From positions 1 through 45,053 of the forward strand of contig JACPOW010000042.1 of the NCBI GenBank assembly GCA_016191335.1: DNA of 45,053 bases. The letters are read 5' to 3'. Position 1 is the first letter of the stretch. The number at the start of each line of letters is the position of its first letter. The position numbers were made by a program, and so were the translations under genes. Under the pieces are notes generated by a model. That model worked only from the letters and a program-made list of their open reading frames with translations, had not been told where the DNA came from and did no database searches. Shown one piece after another: positions 19,963 through 29,394 of this stretch. The DNA is from Elusimicrobiota bacterium. GTDB taxonomy: Bacteria > Elusimicrobiota > Elusimicrobia > UBA1565 > UBA9628.

Positions 19963-22282
19963 GGTCTTCCTCCGCGAGGTAGCGGGCGTAGCCCTTGTAC
20001 AGCGGGAGCTCGGCCGTCCCGAGCAGGCGCTCGACGGTGCGCAGCGCGCCGTCGAGGCCGGGCTCGAAGTAGGGGAGGGAGAACTGGCTCTTGCCGGCCC
20101 GCGTCAGACGCGTGTCGAAGAACAGGTCCGAGTACACGGCGTCGATGGGCCGGGAGCGCAGGAGGGCGTCCAGTTCCTTTTTGGAGTGGAAGCGCCGGAT
20201 CGTCTCGCGCTCGCCGGCCTTGTCCTTCGCGGGGTGCTTGGTCTTGCCTCCGCACGGGCACCACAGCAGCCACTCGAGCCGGAAGCCCATCTCGCGGACC
20301 GCGGAGAGCAGCGGCACTCCCGCGCTGTGGCGGCAGTCGCGCAGCAAAGCCAGGCGCTCGGCGTCGCAGATGAAGCCGAGGGTGCGCCCGGCCGCGCGCG
20401 CGCGCAAGGCGTCCCAACGCGCGCGGTAGGGCGCGGACAGGGCGTCCCAGTCGAGCCGGAGCTCGAGGGACTTGGCGATCGCGGCGAGCCAGCGGCGCGT
20501 GCCCTCCACGCCGTAGGGCGGCTCGATGACGAGCGCGGGGACGGGGAGCTTGGCGAACAGGTCCGCGGTGAGGTCCTCGTAGGCGCGGTAGGGGCGTATG
20601 ACCTGGAGGTCGGCGTCGCCGTAGCGGGCGACGCTCTCCCGGTCGAACTCGGGGAGGAGGACGCTGTTGACCTCGACGCCGATCATGGCGAGCAGGGCCG
20701 TCAGCTCGGTCAGGCTCCGGTCGCGGGGGAACCCCACGAGGTTGACGCGCGGCCCCGCGTCGCGCCGCGCCGTCCTCGGCGCGAGGGCGAAGAGGTCGGC
20801 GAGCAGGTCGGTGTGCTGGTCTCGGTCGCGGTCGGGGAACAAGGTGGGGATGCCGGAGCGCAGTCGGAAGCGCTCCATCACCGCGGCGTTGTCGTCGCCG
20901 ATGACGACCGCGGGGCAGGAGGTGAGGAAGACGGCCAGCCCGGTCTTGCCCGGGTCCGCGGCGAGTCCGGCCATCGCCGCCTCCATCTTGCGCGAGCCGC
21001 CCATGATGACCTCGCCGTCCTTGATGTCGGCGACGAGCTGGCGCGAGCCCAGGCGCCGGAGCTCGAAGGGCAGGGGGAGCACGTTCGAGGTGTGGTCGGG
21101 CCAGGGGTGGTTGAAGAAGCCCGCGGTGCCGTCGTCGCTGCGCGCCTCGACGAAGAAGCACTCGAGCTCCTTCTGCACCACGAAGGCGGTGTCGCGCAGG
21201 AGCGGCTTGGCCGAGTTCAGCTCGAGCTCGGGGTTGGCGAAGAACTGACGCCACTGGTCCTCGACGCCCCAGGTCCACATCAGCCAGCGGGTGTAGGGAG
21301 GAGCGGGGGCGGCTCCGTCGGCGACGGCGTCGAGGTCTCGAGGCGGGGACGGCCTTTCCGGAGACGGCGCCTTCGCGGCTTCGCCGCGGACGGCGTCGGG
21401 GATCGTGCCTGAGACCGGCCCTCGCGCGGGGAGGGGACGGCGAGGCGAGGAGAAGCGATCGCGGTTCGCCTCGTAGAATTCGGCCTCGTCCATCGGCTCC
21501 GGGACCGTGAGCTTGTTCCGATCCATCTTGCGCAGCTTCTCGGCGATCTCCTCGAGGTTCTTCAGCGCCTTGGGGCGCGGGCGGATCTCGGTCAGGCAGC
21601 GCTCCCGGGACTCGGCCTCGCGGAAGGCGAGGTCCCGTCCCACGACGCCGACGACCGAGGTCCCGATGCGCGCGGCGAAGCGCTCGATGAGCCCCACGTC
21701 GGCGCCCGGGTCGCGCAGGTTGGCGACGAGGCCGCACAGGCCCACCCCGTTGCCGGAGTAGTTCCGCACCGCGTGGGCGATGTTGTTGGCGGCGTACAGG
21801 GACATCGCCTCCTCGCTGACGACGATGACGACCTTCTCGCCGAAGCCCAGGCGCAGCGGGGCGGCGAAGCCGCCGCAGACCACGTCGCCGAGCACGTCGA
21901 AGGTCACCACGTCGTAGCCGCCGCGCTCGATGATCCTGTCGCGGTGGAGGACCTCGATCATCTTGCTGATGCCGCGGCCGGCGCAGCCGACGCCCGGCTC
22001 CGGCCCGCCGGCCTCGATGCAGTCGAGCCCCAGGCGGCTGCGCATGAGGAACTCGGAGGCGGGGGCGACGCCGAGGTCCTCGCCTTGCCGGCTCAGGACC
22101 GAGCGGGCCTCGGGGCGCTCGACGAGCAAGGCGGTCGAGTCGCGCTTGGGGTCGCAGCCGACGTGGAGGACCTTGAGCCCGGAGCGGGCGTAGATCGCGC
22201 TCAGGTTCGAGGAGAGGGTGGATTTGCCGCTTCCGCCCTTCCCGAAGAAGACCAGCTTTTCCGGAGCGCGCGTGGTCGCCAT
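19955..22282 (-). CDS. NifH - component 1 K-type fusion protein (pair 2)
   Basis: 775 aa from ATG 22282. Residues 1-275 are a complete NifH-type iron protein: P-loop GKGGSGKST (14-22), CDPKRDST (43-50), and the two cysteines that bridge the dimer [4Fe-4S] cluster, C100 (GVGCAGRG) and C136 (LGDVVCGGF). Residues 278-330 are a Pro/Ala/Arg-rich linker. Residues 331-775 are a K-type component-1 subunit with C374 (KELEC) and C456 (TSCPAVVIGDD). The accessory N-terminal domain of other K subunits is missing. In known systems NifH is a separate, dissociating partner, so a covalent fusion is unusual. Confidence 0.88.
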   Translation of the reverse strand: MATTRAPEKLVFFGKGGSGKSTLSSNLSAIYARSGLKVLHVGCDPKRDSTALLVERPEARSVLSRQGEDLGVAPASEFLMRSRLGLDCIEAGGPEPGVGCAGRGISKMIEVLHRDRIIERGGYDVVTFDVLGDVVCGGFAAPLRLGFGEKVVIVVSEEAMSLYAANNIAHAVRNYSGNGVGLCGLVANLRDPGADVGLIERFAARIGTSVVGVVGRDLAFREAESRERCLTEIRPRPKALKNLEEIAEKLRKMDRNKLTVPEPMDEAEFYEANRDRFSSPRRPLPARGPVSGTIPDAVRGEAAKAPSPERPSPPRDLDAVADGAAPAPPYTRWLMWTWGVEDQWRQFFANPELELNSAKPLLRDTAFVVQKELECFFVEARSDDGTAGFFNHPWPDHTSNVLPLPFELRRLGSRQLVADIKDGEVIMGGSRKMEAAMAGLAADPGKTGLAVFLTSCPAVVIGDDNAAVMERFRLRSGIPTLFPDRDRDQHTDLLADLFALAPRTARRDAGPRVNLVGFPRDRSLTELTALLAMIGVEVNSVLLPEFDRESVARYGDADLQVIRPYRAYEDLTADLFAKLPVPALVIEPPYGVEGTRRWLAAIAKSLELRLDWDALSAPYRARWDALRARAAGRTLGFICDAERLALLRDCRHSAGVPLLSAVREMGFRLEWLLWCPCGGKTKHPAKDKAGERETIRRFHSKKELDALLRSRPIDAVYSDLFFDTRLTRAGKSQFSLPYFEPGLDGALRTVERLLGTAELPLYKGYARYLAEEDHV

Positions 22283-22284
22283 GG

Positions 22285-23649
22285 CTAGCAGAACTTCCTG
22301 CGCGGCTCCGCCGCGGCCTTCGGCCCGGCCCCCTCGAACACCGGGTTGCGCATGACCACGCCCCACGACCCGACGTCGCGGGACAAGGTCGCGTTGAGCA
22401 TGCGCTCGACGAGCTTGAGCGCGCCGGAGAATCCCAGGTAGGGCGCGGGGGTGAGCGCGTGGTAGCCGTAGGAGGGGTAGCCCAGCTCGACGTTCGCGGC
22501 CGCCGGCGACCCCTGCAGGTACAGGCTGTTGCCCAAGAGCAGGTCCACGCGCCCGGCCGCGGCGAGCTCGGCGGCCCACTCCCCGCCGGTGGGCTCGCAG
22601 AGGACGCGCGGCAGCTCGGGGAACTCCGCGCCGAGGCCCTTCGGGAGCTTGCCGCGGTGGGCCATGACGGCGCCGGCGGCCACCTCGAGGCCCAGGTCCT
22701 CGGCCAGGCGGACGAGGCCCGTGAACAGGTACGGGTCGGCGGCGAGCGCGACGCGCTTGTGGAGCAAGGCCTGGGGCACGACCCAGGCCAGCTGCTTGAG
22801 GACCGGGGCGAGCTCCGCCTCGATGAGCGCCTCCGCGGTCTTCCGGGGCCGGCCGCAGGCGTGGGCGACCTCGCGGACCCAGGCCTCGGAGCCCAGCAGG
22901 CCGAAGGGCAGCTCGAGCTCGACGACGGGGACCTTCAGGCGCTCGCCCAGGCGCTTCGCGGCCTTGCGGCCGTACGGCAAGGAGAGGATGACGCCCGCGT
23001 TCTTGACGTCGCAGAGCTTGCCGAAGGAGTCTCCGCCGAGCCAGACCGAGACCACCTCGAGGCCCAGCGCCGCGAGCAGGCGCCGCAGCTCCGAGAGGTT
23101 GCCGAGATGGTCGGGCTCGGCGCGGTCCATCATGTAGCCGACGAGCGCGACCTTCCTCGCGGCGGGCTTCGCGCCCTTCAGGTCGACGGCGTCGGCCAGC
23201 ATCGCCAGCGCGTCGGCGTAGCCGTCGAGCCAGTCGCCGGTCAGCGCGTCGGCGGGCAGGCGCAGGACGGGCTTGGCGCAATCGGCCGCGGCGGCCCGGA
23301 AGATGCGCTGGTAGTCCACGGCCAGGATGGAGCAGCACGGGCGCGGCGAGAAGAAGACGAGCCCGCAGTCGTCGCGGTCCATCAGCGCCTTCACGCTGCG
23401 GCCGATCTCGGGCTCGCGGTCGCGGACGATGTCGGCGAAGTCCTTGTAGGTGTGCGCGACGCGGTGCGCGCCCGCGGAGCTGAGCAAGGTCGAGGCGAGG
23501 TCGTGGTTGCCGTGGATGAACTCGGGCTTGGTCATCGAGCACTCGGCGCCGTCCATCAGGAAGTGGGCGTCGGGGATCGCGTTGACGGCGAGGAGCGCGC
23601 CCAGCGGGTACGGCGCGTTCAAGCGCTGCGTGGCGTCATTGCAGGCCAT
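22285..23649 (-). CDS. Nitrogenase-like component 1, D-type subunit (pair 3)
   Basis: 454 aa; ATG at 23649 with GGAGG close upstream, overlapping the fusion gene before it by 14 bases. C37 (MDGAEC), then a double cysteine C105-C106 (RPCCSILAVDYQRI) where other D subunits have one. GDWLDGY, MMDRAEPDHLGN and ELGYPSYGYHAL recur. It has a longer C-terminal tail than its paralogues, ending in a terminal Cys (RRKFC). Partner of the 23636 fusion. Confidence 0.86.
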   Translation of the reverse strand: MACNDATQRLNAPYPLGALLAVNAIPDAHFLMDGAECSMTKPEFIHGNHDLASTLLSSAGAHRVAHTYKDFADIVRDREPEIGRSVKALMDRDDCGLVFFSPRPCCSILAVDYQRIFRAAAADCAKPVLRLPADALTGDWLDGYADALAMLADAVDLKGAKPAARKVALVGYMMDRAEPDHLGNLSELRRLLAALGLEVVSVWLGGDSFGKLCDVKNAGVILSLPYGRKAAKRLGERLKVPVVELELPFGLLGSEAWVREVAHACGRPRKTAEALIEAELAPVLKQLAWVVPQALLHKRVALAADPYLFTGLVRLAEDLGLEVAAGAVMAHRGKLPKGLGAEFPELPRVLCEPTGGEWAAELAAAGRVDLLLGNSLYLQGSPAAANVELGYPSYGYHALTPAPYLGFSGALKLVERMLNATLSRDVGSWGVVMRNPVFEGAGPKAAAEPRRKFC

Positions 23650-26272
23650 GCTTCCTCCAGAGGCTTTCGTAGCGGCGATGCAGCGGCAGCTCGCAGATCC
23701 GCAGCAGGCGGCGCAGCGTGCGCAGGGCGCCGTCGAACCCGGGCTCGAAGCTGAACCGGGAGAAGCGGCTCTTCCCGTTGCGCAGCAGGCGGCGGTCGTG
23801 ATGGATGTCGCTGTACACCGCCGACAGCGGGAGCCCGGACAGGAGCTCCTCGAGCCGCTCCGGGGTGGTGAAGCGGTGTACGGTCGTCCCGGGCGCGAAC
23901 GCCTCCGGGCCGGCCGGGGCGGCGCCCGGCGGGGTCCACAACAGCAGGTCCACGCCGAAGCCCATCTCGCGCACCATGGGCAGCAGCGGCAGGCCGCCGA
24001 GGGAGCGCGCGCCCTCGAGCGAGGGCAGGTCGGCCTCGGTGATCACGAAGCCCAGGCGGTGCTTCGCGGCGCGGGCCCGCAAGGTCTTCCAGGTCCGGTG
24101 CAAGGCGCGGAAGCGCGGGCCCAAGGTCTTCTCGAAGCGCGGCGCGCCGCCCGCGGCGGCGTCGATCGCCTTCAGCCAGCTCCTGGTCCCGAGGAGCCCG
24201 TACGGCGGCGCGGGCGAGACGAACCTCATCGTCCCCTCCGCGGCGAAGGCGGAGAAGACCTCGGCGCAGTCCTGGCGGGGGGACAGGACCTGCAGGCCCG
24301 CGTCGCGCAGCCGCTCCAGGCCCGAGTAGGTCCAGCCCGGGATCAGGCTCTGCGCGACCTCGAGCCCCATCGTCCCGATGAGTCCGGCCAGCTCCTCGCG
24401 CGGGAGCCCGCTGGCGAAGCCGATGAGGTTCACCTTGTTTTGGTCGGGCGAGGCGTTCCGGAAGCGGGGGCTGGCGAAGGCCTGGGCGACGCAGCTCTTG
24501 AGGATGATCTCCTCGGGGTTGAGGCCGGTGGCGGTCGCGATGGCGAAGCCGTGCTTGCGCCGCAGCTTCTCTAGCACCCCCTCGACGTCGTCGCCCATGA
24601 TCATCGGCAGGCAGTAGGTGCGGATGACGAGCAGGTCGGGCTTCGGGTTCTCGCGGAGATAGCCCTCCACGGCGGCCTCGAGCTTCTTCGCGCCGCCCTC
24701 GAGCACGTCGTCGAGGCCGACGTCGGTGCTGCGGCCGATCACGGCCAGCTCGCCGTCGCCGCGCGTGGAGCCTTCGACGACGTTGCGCTCCCAGAAGCCG
24801 AAGGGGCCGTTGATGAAGACGAACCAGCACTCCCAGTCCCCGTGATGGACGAACAGCGAGCCCTGGGGCATGCCGCCGACGGCGGAGCACTCGTCGAAGA
24901 AGAACTGCAAAGACAGGTCGGTGAGCAAGGCGGGCGCGCCCGAGCGCGGCCCCGGGTCGTACGGCGCCGGCAGCCCGGTCCGCTTCTCTCGGGCGGGTCC
25001 GCCGCCCGCGGGGGAGGGGAGCGTGCCGACGGCCTCCGGGTCGCGCTCGATGAGGCGCTGGAGCGTCTTCAGCGGCACCGGGCCCAGGCGCGCGGCGGTG
25101 CGCCGGATCACGTCCTCCATCGCCGGCGTCACCGCGCCGGAGCCCTGGAAGCAGACGCCGAAGTTCGGCGTCCTGAGGAAGCCGCCCTCCCGGTCCGGCG
25201 GGCGGAGGAGCACGACCACGCCGGGGCGGTCGGGCTCCTTGACCCCGAGGCCGACGCAGCCGTCGGCCTGCAGGAAGGCGGACTCCAGGCTCCAGCGGTC
25301 GCCGAGCTGGAGCAGCTTGGAGAAATCCGCCAAAGAGCGCTGGCCGCCGAGGCGCGCGCCGTCGGGCTGGGCCTTGGCCGGAGCGGCCTTCACGGCGGCG
25401 GGGGCCGGCGCGAGCCGGGCGCCGGGCGGCGGATCGCGGAACTGGCGCAAAGAGAGGTCGGTGAAGATGTTCTCCGGGATCGGCGTCGGGACGGGCGTGG
25501 CGGCCGTGTCCACGGCGAGGACCTGCGCGGCCAGGGACTTGAACTGGGCGACGATGTCCGAGTCGGGCGCGTGCTCGAGCATGGTCTTGCGCAGGTACTC
25601 GGCCTGGCGCACGCCCGGGTCGCGGGGGATGAAGCCGAGTATGCGCGTGTTCAGCAGGCGCGCGAAGCGCTCCAGCATCTCGCGGTCCACCTCGGGGTCG
25701 CGCATGTTGACGATGAGCCCGCCCAGCACCGCGCCGTTCGACGAGTAGGTGCGCACCGCCTTGGCGATGTTGTTGGCCGCGTACAGCGCGGCCATCTCCT
25801 CGGAGACGATGATGAATATCTTCTCGGCGAAGCCCTGGCGCAGCGGCGCGGCGAAGCCGCCGCAGACGACGTCGCCGAGGATGTCGAAGACGACGGCGTC
25901 GTAGCGCTCGGGCTTCATCAGGTCGAGGCGGCCCAAGGTCTCCAGCAGCTGGGTGATGCCGTAGCCGGCGCAGCCGAGGCCCGGGTCGGGCCCGCCGGCC
26001 TCGACGCAGTCGATGCCGAACTTCCCCTTGGTCAGGAGCTCGGCCTCGGTGAGCTCGGTGTGATGCGCCGCCTCGTGGCGCTCCTTGAAGGTCGCGGTGG
26101 AGGAGTCGCCGGTCAGCATGACGGTGGAGTCGTGCTTCGGGTCGCAGCCGATGACCAGCATCCGGCGGCCCTCGGCGGCGAGGATGGCGGCCAGGTTGGC
26201 CGAGATCGTGGACTTGCCGATCCCGCCCTTGCCGAAGAAGACGAGCTTCTCCATCCGCCGGGAGGCCGTCAT
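23636..26272 (-). CDS. NifH - accessory domain - component 1 K-type fusion protein (pair 3)
   Basis: 878 aa from ATG 26272 (ATGA overlap, purine-rich ribosome site); an internal Met at residue 7 is an alternative. Residues 7-265 are a NifH-type reductase: GKGGIGKST (14-22), CDPKHDST (43-50), C101 (GLGCAGYG), C137 (LGDVVCGGF). Residues 280-312 are an Ala/Pro linker. Residues about 313-412 are the K-type accessory domain (FSKLLQLGDRWSLES, then LQRLIERDPEAVG), followed by component-1 sequence with C482 (GDWEC) and C554 (RTYCLPMIMGDD). Three modules in one chain. Confidence 0.88.
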   Translation of the reverse strand: MTASRRMEKLVFFGKGGIGKSTISANLAAILAAEGRRMLVIGCDPKHDSTVMLTGDSSTATFKERHEAAHHTELTEAELLTKGKFGIDCVEAGGPDPGLGCAGYGITQLLETLGRLDLMKPERYDAVVFDILGDVVCGGFAAPLRQGFAEKIFIIVSEEMAALYAANNIAKAVRTYSSNGAVLGGLIVNMRDPEVDREMLERFARLLNTRILGFIPRDPGVRQAEYLRKTMLEHAPDSDIVAQFKSLAAQVLAVDTAATPVPTPIPENIFTDLSLRQFRDPPPGARLAPAPAAVKAAPAKAQPDGARLGGQRSLADFSKLLQLGDRWSLESAFLQADGCVGLGVKEPDRPGVVVLLRPPDREGGFLRTPNFGVCFQGSGAVTPAMEDVIRRTAARLGPVPLKTLQRLIERDPEAVGTLPSPAGGGPAREKRTGLPAPYDPGPRSGAPALLTDLSLQFFFDECSAVGGMPQGSLFVHHGDWECWFVFINGPFGFWERNVVEGSTRGDGELAVIGRSTDVGLDDVLEGGAKKLEAAVEGYLRENPKPDLLVIRTYCLPMIMGDDVEGVLEKLRRKHGFAIATATGLNPEEIILKSCVAQAFASPRFRNASPDQNKVNLIGFASGLPREELAGLIGTMGLEVAQSLIPGWTYSGLERLRDAGLQVLSPRQDCAEVFSAFAAEGTMRFVSPAPPYGLLGTRSWLKAIDAAAGGAPRFEKTLGPRFRALHRTWKTLRARAAKHRLGFVITEADLPSLEGARSLGGLPLLPMVREMGFGVDLLLWTPPGAAPAGPEAFAPGTTVHRFTTPERLEELLSGLPLSAVYSDIHHDRRLLRNGKSRFSRFSFEPGFDGALRTLRRLLRICELPLHRRYESLWRKHGLQ

Positions 26273-27789
26273 CGGCCCCTCCACTCGTCCCACCGGCGCA
26301 GGAGGCGGTAGATCCATTCCGGCAGGCGCGGCTCGATCGTCTCCAGGACGCCGGGCTTGATGTTGAAGAACTCCGGGATGTTGGCGGAGAGGCCGTCCTC
26401 GTCCCGGAGGAAGGTCAAGGTGATGGGCGGGGAATCCCGGCCCTCGTCGTCGATGTGCGTCAGGAGGAGGTCGGTCTGCCGGCCGTTGCGCTTCGAGGAG
26501 AAGGTCAGCCAGCGCCCGTTGGGCGACCAGGCGTGCCAGGAGTCGGCGCGGCCGCTGTTGGAGCCGAGCCGGCGCGCCTTGCCGCCCTCGGCCGGGACGA
26601 TGTACAGATCGCTGTCCTCGCGCAAGGTCAGGGCGCCGTTGGCCGCCTGGACATAGGCCAGCCATTTGCCGTCCGGCGAGGCCCGCGGGAAGAAGTTGCT
26701 GCGGCCGTTGGCCGACGCGCCCTTCACCGGCTCCGGCGCGCCGCCCTTGCCGCCGTTGAACGGGACGCGGAAGACGTCGAACTTCATCGGGTAGATCCTG
26801 TCGAGCTCCCGCCAGCCCTGCGTCTTGGCCGCCTGGTTCTCCTTCTCGCCCGGAGCCTGGAGGTTGATCTTCTCGTACTGCGGGGTGATGGGCGCGCCGA
26901 AGTAATAGACGAAGCGTCCGTCGGCGCTCCAGGAGCCGGGGATATGGACGCGCTTCGGGTCGTCGGCCCCGGGCAGGGGCGCGATGGCCTTCGTCTTCGC
27001 GGAGCGCCAGGCGATGATCCCCTTGGTCGGGAAGCTGTAGCTGATCATGTCCTTGCACGGGGTGAAGGCGATGTTCATCAAGGAGGCGGCGCCGGTCACG
27101 ATGAAGCTCCCGTCGGGGGAGATCGTGGAGAGGGTCGCCTGGTTCTTGTCGCGCTCGGCGCGGGGGAGAAAGACGTTCCAGTCGAAGTAGTCCCGCCAGC
27201 GCAGGACCACGGCCTTGCCCGGGTCGCGGAAATGGAGGTAGGCGGTGCGGTCGGACTGGTTGTCCTCGGGGTTGACCTCGAAGCCGAAGGAGCGCCCGTC
27301 GTTGGACGAGGTGTGGCAGTTGAAGCAGCGGCGCTGCCCCGTCATCGCCGTCTTCGGCGGGTCGTACGACGAGAGCCAGGCGAGCTTCCACTTCACCCGG
27401 ACGAAGTCCGAGACGTCGGGGAACGGGTTGGGCACGGCGCGGAAGAAGATCGGCGCGCCGACCGGGTCCTTCGAGGTCGTGAAGGTCGCGCGCGCGCCGG
27501 CGACCTCGAAAGTCGCGGGCGAGCCCAGGGAGGCGGCCTTGATGAGCTCCCAATCCGCGCGCGAGGGCGTCCAGCGCGGGGCGTCGCTGACGAAGCGCAT
27601 CTCGGGCTTCTTGCTCGCGAAGGTGATGCGCAGGTTCCAGGGCTTCTTCCCGGCGCCGCCGTCCTCCCAGCGGAACTCCGGGGCGCGCAGGTCCGCGGGG
27701 AACAGCGCGCCGTCCGGCGGCTCCGTGACGCGCGCGGCGGCGGCCCCGGCGGGCGCGCAGGCGAGGAGCAGCGCGAGGAGCGCCTTCAT
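26269..27789 (-). CDS. Secreted c-haem / beta-propeller (TolB-like) protein
   Basis: 506 aa; ATGA overlaps at both ends. A short signal peptide (MKALLALLLACAPAGAAAA) directs it out of the cytoplasm; a lipoprotein Cys at 11 is possible but the signal would be very short. Residues 154-159 contain CFNCH, a CxxCH c-type haem attachment site, with the sequence RRCFNCHTSSNDG. Residues about 200-490 hold repeats of the (S/W)SPDGxWLxF kind typical of TolB/PD40 propellers. It is the only clearly exported globular protein in a cytoplasmic redox cluster, so it may bind a product or pass electrons outside. No function is assigned. Confidence 0.8.
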   Translation of the reverse strand: MKALLALLLACAPAGAAAARVTEPPDGALFPADLRAPEFRWEDGGAGKKPWNLRITFASKKPEMRFVSDAPRWTPSRADWELIKAASLGSPATFEVAGARATFTTSKDPVGAPIFFRAVPNPFPDVSDFVRVKWKLAWLSSYDPPKTAMTGQRRCFNCHTSSNDGRSFGFEVNPEDNQSDRTAYLHFRDPGKAVVLRWRDYFDWNVFLPRAERDKNQATLSTISPDGSFIVTGAASLMNIAFTPCKDMISYSFPTKGIIAWRSAKTKAIAPLPGADDPKRVHIPGSWSADGRFVYYFGAPITPQYEKINLQAPGEKENQAAKTQGWRELDRIYPMKFDVFRVPFNGGKGGAPEPVKGASANGRSNFFPRASPDGKWLAYVQAANGALTLREDSDLYIVPAEGGKARRLGSNSGRADSWHAWSPNGRWLTFSSKRNGRQTDLLLTHIDDEGRDSPPITLTFLRDEDGLSANIPEFFNIKPGVLETIEPRLPEWIYRLLRRWDEWRGR

Positions 27790-28319
27790 CGGCGGACCAT
27801 CGCCATGGCCTCGATCTCGACGAGCAGCTCCGGCCAGCACAGCTCGACCTGGATGCCCGTGCTCGCCGGGACCGGGTCGAGGCCGGCGGCCTTGAAGAAG
27901 GAGGTGCGGACCTCGTTGAAGGCGGCGTAGTCCCGCTTCATGCTCTTCAGGTAGCAGGTGCAGCGGACGACGTCGTGCCAGGTCGCGCCCTCGGCCTCGA
28001 GCAAGGTCGTCAGGTTCCTGTAGGTGCGCAGGCACTGCGCCCGGAAGTCCCCGGGGTGGGCGCATTTCCCGTCGGTGTTCACGGACGCGGTCCCCGACAG
28101 GAGGATCATCGACGCGCCCGGGAGCTCGACGCGCATGCCGCGGCTGAAAGACGACGGGCGCTTGTAGGCGGTCGCCTCGTTGAGCACGGCCGGCGCGCTG
28201 ATCGCGCGCTTGGGGAGGGACGCCTTGCGCCGGCGTCCGGCTTTCAGCGACGGCTCCAGCAGGCGCCATTCCTCGCGCGCGGCGGCGCTCAGGGAGGGGG
28301 GGACGGTGACGGTCTTCAT
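27786..28319 (-). CDS. RidA/YjgF-family protein with N-terminal extension
   Basis: 177 aa from ATG 28319 behind GAGGAG. Residues about 60-175 match the RidA fold pattern: LSGTASVNTDGKCAHPGDFRAQ, NLTTLLEAEGATWHDVVRCTCYLK, and the end VELCWPELLVEIEAMA. RidA enzymes hydrolyse reactive enamine/imine intermediates; relatives act in natural-product pathways (chorismatases, FkbO type). The conserved Arg of active RidA is not placed where expected (here STGIQVELC near the end), so deaminase activity is uncertain. The first 55 residues, basic and Pro-rich, are extra. Confidence 0.78.
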   Translation of the reverse strand: MKTVTVPPSLSAAAREEWRLLEPSLKAGRRRKASLPKRAISAPAVLNEATAYKRPSSFSRGMRVELPGASMILLSGTASVNTDGKCAHPGDFRAQCLRTYRNLTTLLEAEGATWHDVVRCTCYLKSMKRDYAAFNEVRTSFFKAAGLDPVPASTGIQVELCWPELLVEIEAMAMVRR

Positions 28320-28329
28320 CGGATTCTCC

Positions 28330-29370
28330 TCATGCGATGTGGATGCTCCCGCGGCGGGCCGACGGCGGCCTCCCGGCGACGGGCGCCAGCTCTCCGACGC
28401 CGTAATGTCCGGCGTAGGTGCGGCTCAGCCCCGCGCAGACGCCGTCGAGCGGGCAGGCGCGGCAGGCGCGCGCCTTGACGCGGACGGCCGTGGAGGGCGG
28501 GCGGCGGGCGGACGGCGACCAGCCCGCCGGCGCGTACCACACGGGCGTGTCCCAGCGCGCCGCGGGGACGAGCCCCGGGGCGGCTTCGGCCAGCCCGCCG
28601 ACGCAGACGGGGATGGCCCAGTTCCCCATGAACCGCGCCAGCGGCACCGCGCCTTCCGCGTGGGCGCGCAGCGCGTGGGGGACCGACGCGGAATGCGGGA
28701 CGCACAGGTCCTCCCAGCGCGGGTTCTCCTCCAGGGCGGAGAGGGAGAGGGTCAGCGGCGCGCGGGCGCGGGCGCGCGCGCGCAGGCGCGCGAGGAAGGC
28801 GGCGTGCGCCGGGATGTCGGCGTGGTTGTGACGGGTCAGCACCATGTTGCAGGTCACCTGCGCGAAGGGCAGGCGCAGCGCGTTGATCATGCCCCGGACG
28901 GCCAGGGGGAAGCGCCGGCGCGTCCCGGTGAGCAGGTCGTGGACCGCCGCGCGCGGGGAATGCAGGGACAGGAACAGGCGCCGGACCCCGGCCGCGTGGA
29001 CCGCCCGGGCGAACGCCGGGTCGGCGAAGCTCGCCGCGCTCGACAGCATGGTGACGGAGCGGAAGCCCAGCTTCCGCCCCAGCCGTGCCGTCTCGAGCAG
29101 GGACTTCGAGAGCGCGGGTTCGCCCCCGGTGAGGATGAGCTCCGTCTCGGCGAGCCGGCGCGCGCGGCGCCGGGCGTGGCCCCTCAGCGCCTCGGCCGCG
29201 GCGTCCGCGGAGAGGTCCCGGCCGGTGAGCGCGACGGGGCAGAACAGGCAGCGATGCCCGCAGCGCAGGGACAGGCTGACCTGGAAGTTCCGGGACGCCA
29301 CCGCCCCGCCGTCGAGGAAGGTGAGCTCCTCGACGGCCGCGTCGGCGATGTCCGGCGTGCTGGAGATCAT
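28330..29370 (-). CDS. Radical SAM protein, A-type; first gene of the minus-strand operon
   Basis: 346 aa; the ATG at 29370 has AGGAA eight bases upstream. C37, C41 and C44 (CGHRCLFC), LTGGEPALS (80-88), SLHSP, and auxiliary C256 (IPVC), C303, C306 and C312 (CRACPLDGVC) followed by the Y..HYGxGEL end motif. The TNG motif is replaced by LSSAA. A stretch at about 197-205 is Arg/Ala repeats (RARARARA) with a matching CGCG run in the DNA. It shares its control region with the divergent 29508 gene. Confidence 0.88.
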   Translation of the reverse strand: MISSTPDIADAAVEELTFLDGGAVASRNFQVSLSLRCGHRCLFCPVALTGRDLSADAAAEALRGHARRRARRLAETELILTGGEPALSKSLLETARLGRKLGFRSVTMLSSAASFADPAFARAVHAAGVRRLFLSLHSPRAAVHDLLTGTRRRFPLAVRGMINALRLPFAQVTCNMVLTRHNHADIPAHAAFLARLRARARARAPLTLSLSALEENPRWEDLCVPHSASVPHALRAHAEGAVPLARFMGNWAIPVCVGGLAEAAPGLVPAARWDTPVWYAPAGWSPSARRPPSTAVRVKARACRACPLDGVCAGLSRTYAGHYGVGELAPVAGRPPSARRGSIHIA

Positions 29371-29394
29371 TGCTGGGGTTCCTGGTGCCGACGG

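Noticed and set aside
26155-28319. Long open frame spanning the propeller, RidA and upstream region as one protein
   Set aside because: High GC keeps other frames open. Signal peptide, ribosome sites and ATGA junctions show separate genes, and the extra parts lack any domain pattern.
13150-28320. Frequent GAGCAAGG-like octamers on the plus strand (for example near 13972, 15268, 18316, 19014, 23485, 24926, 28001)
   Set aside because: They fall in phase inside minus-strand genes as Leu TTG codons after Thr, Ala or Leu codons, so codon preference explains them without an uptake or Chi-like signal.
28770-28800. CGCG-rich tandem run as a possible Z-DNA or repeat element
   Set aside because: It encodes an Arg/Ala stretch within the 28330 rSAM gene and is short; no evidence of expansion or function.
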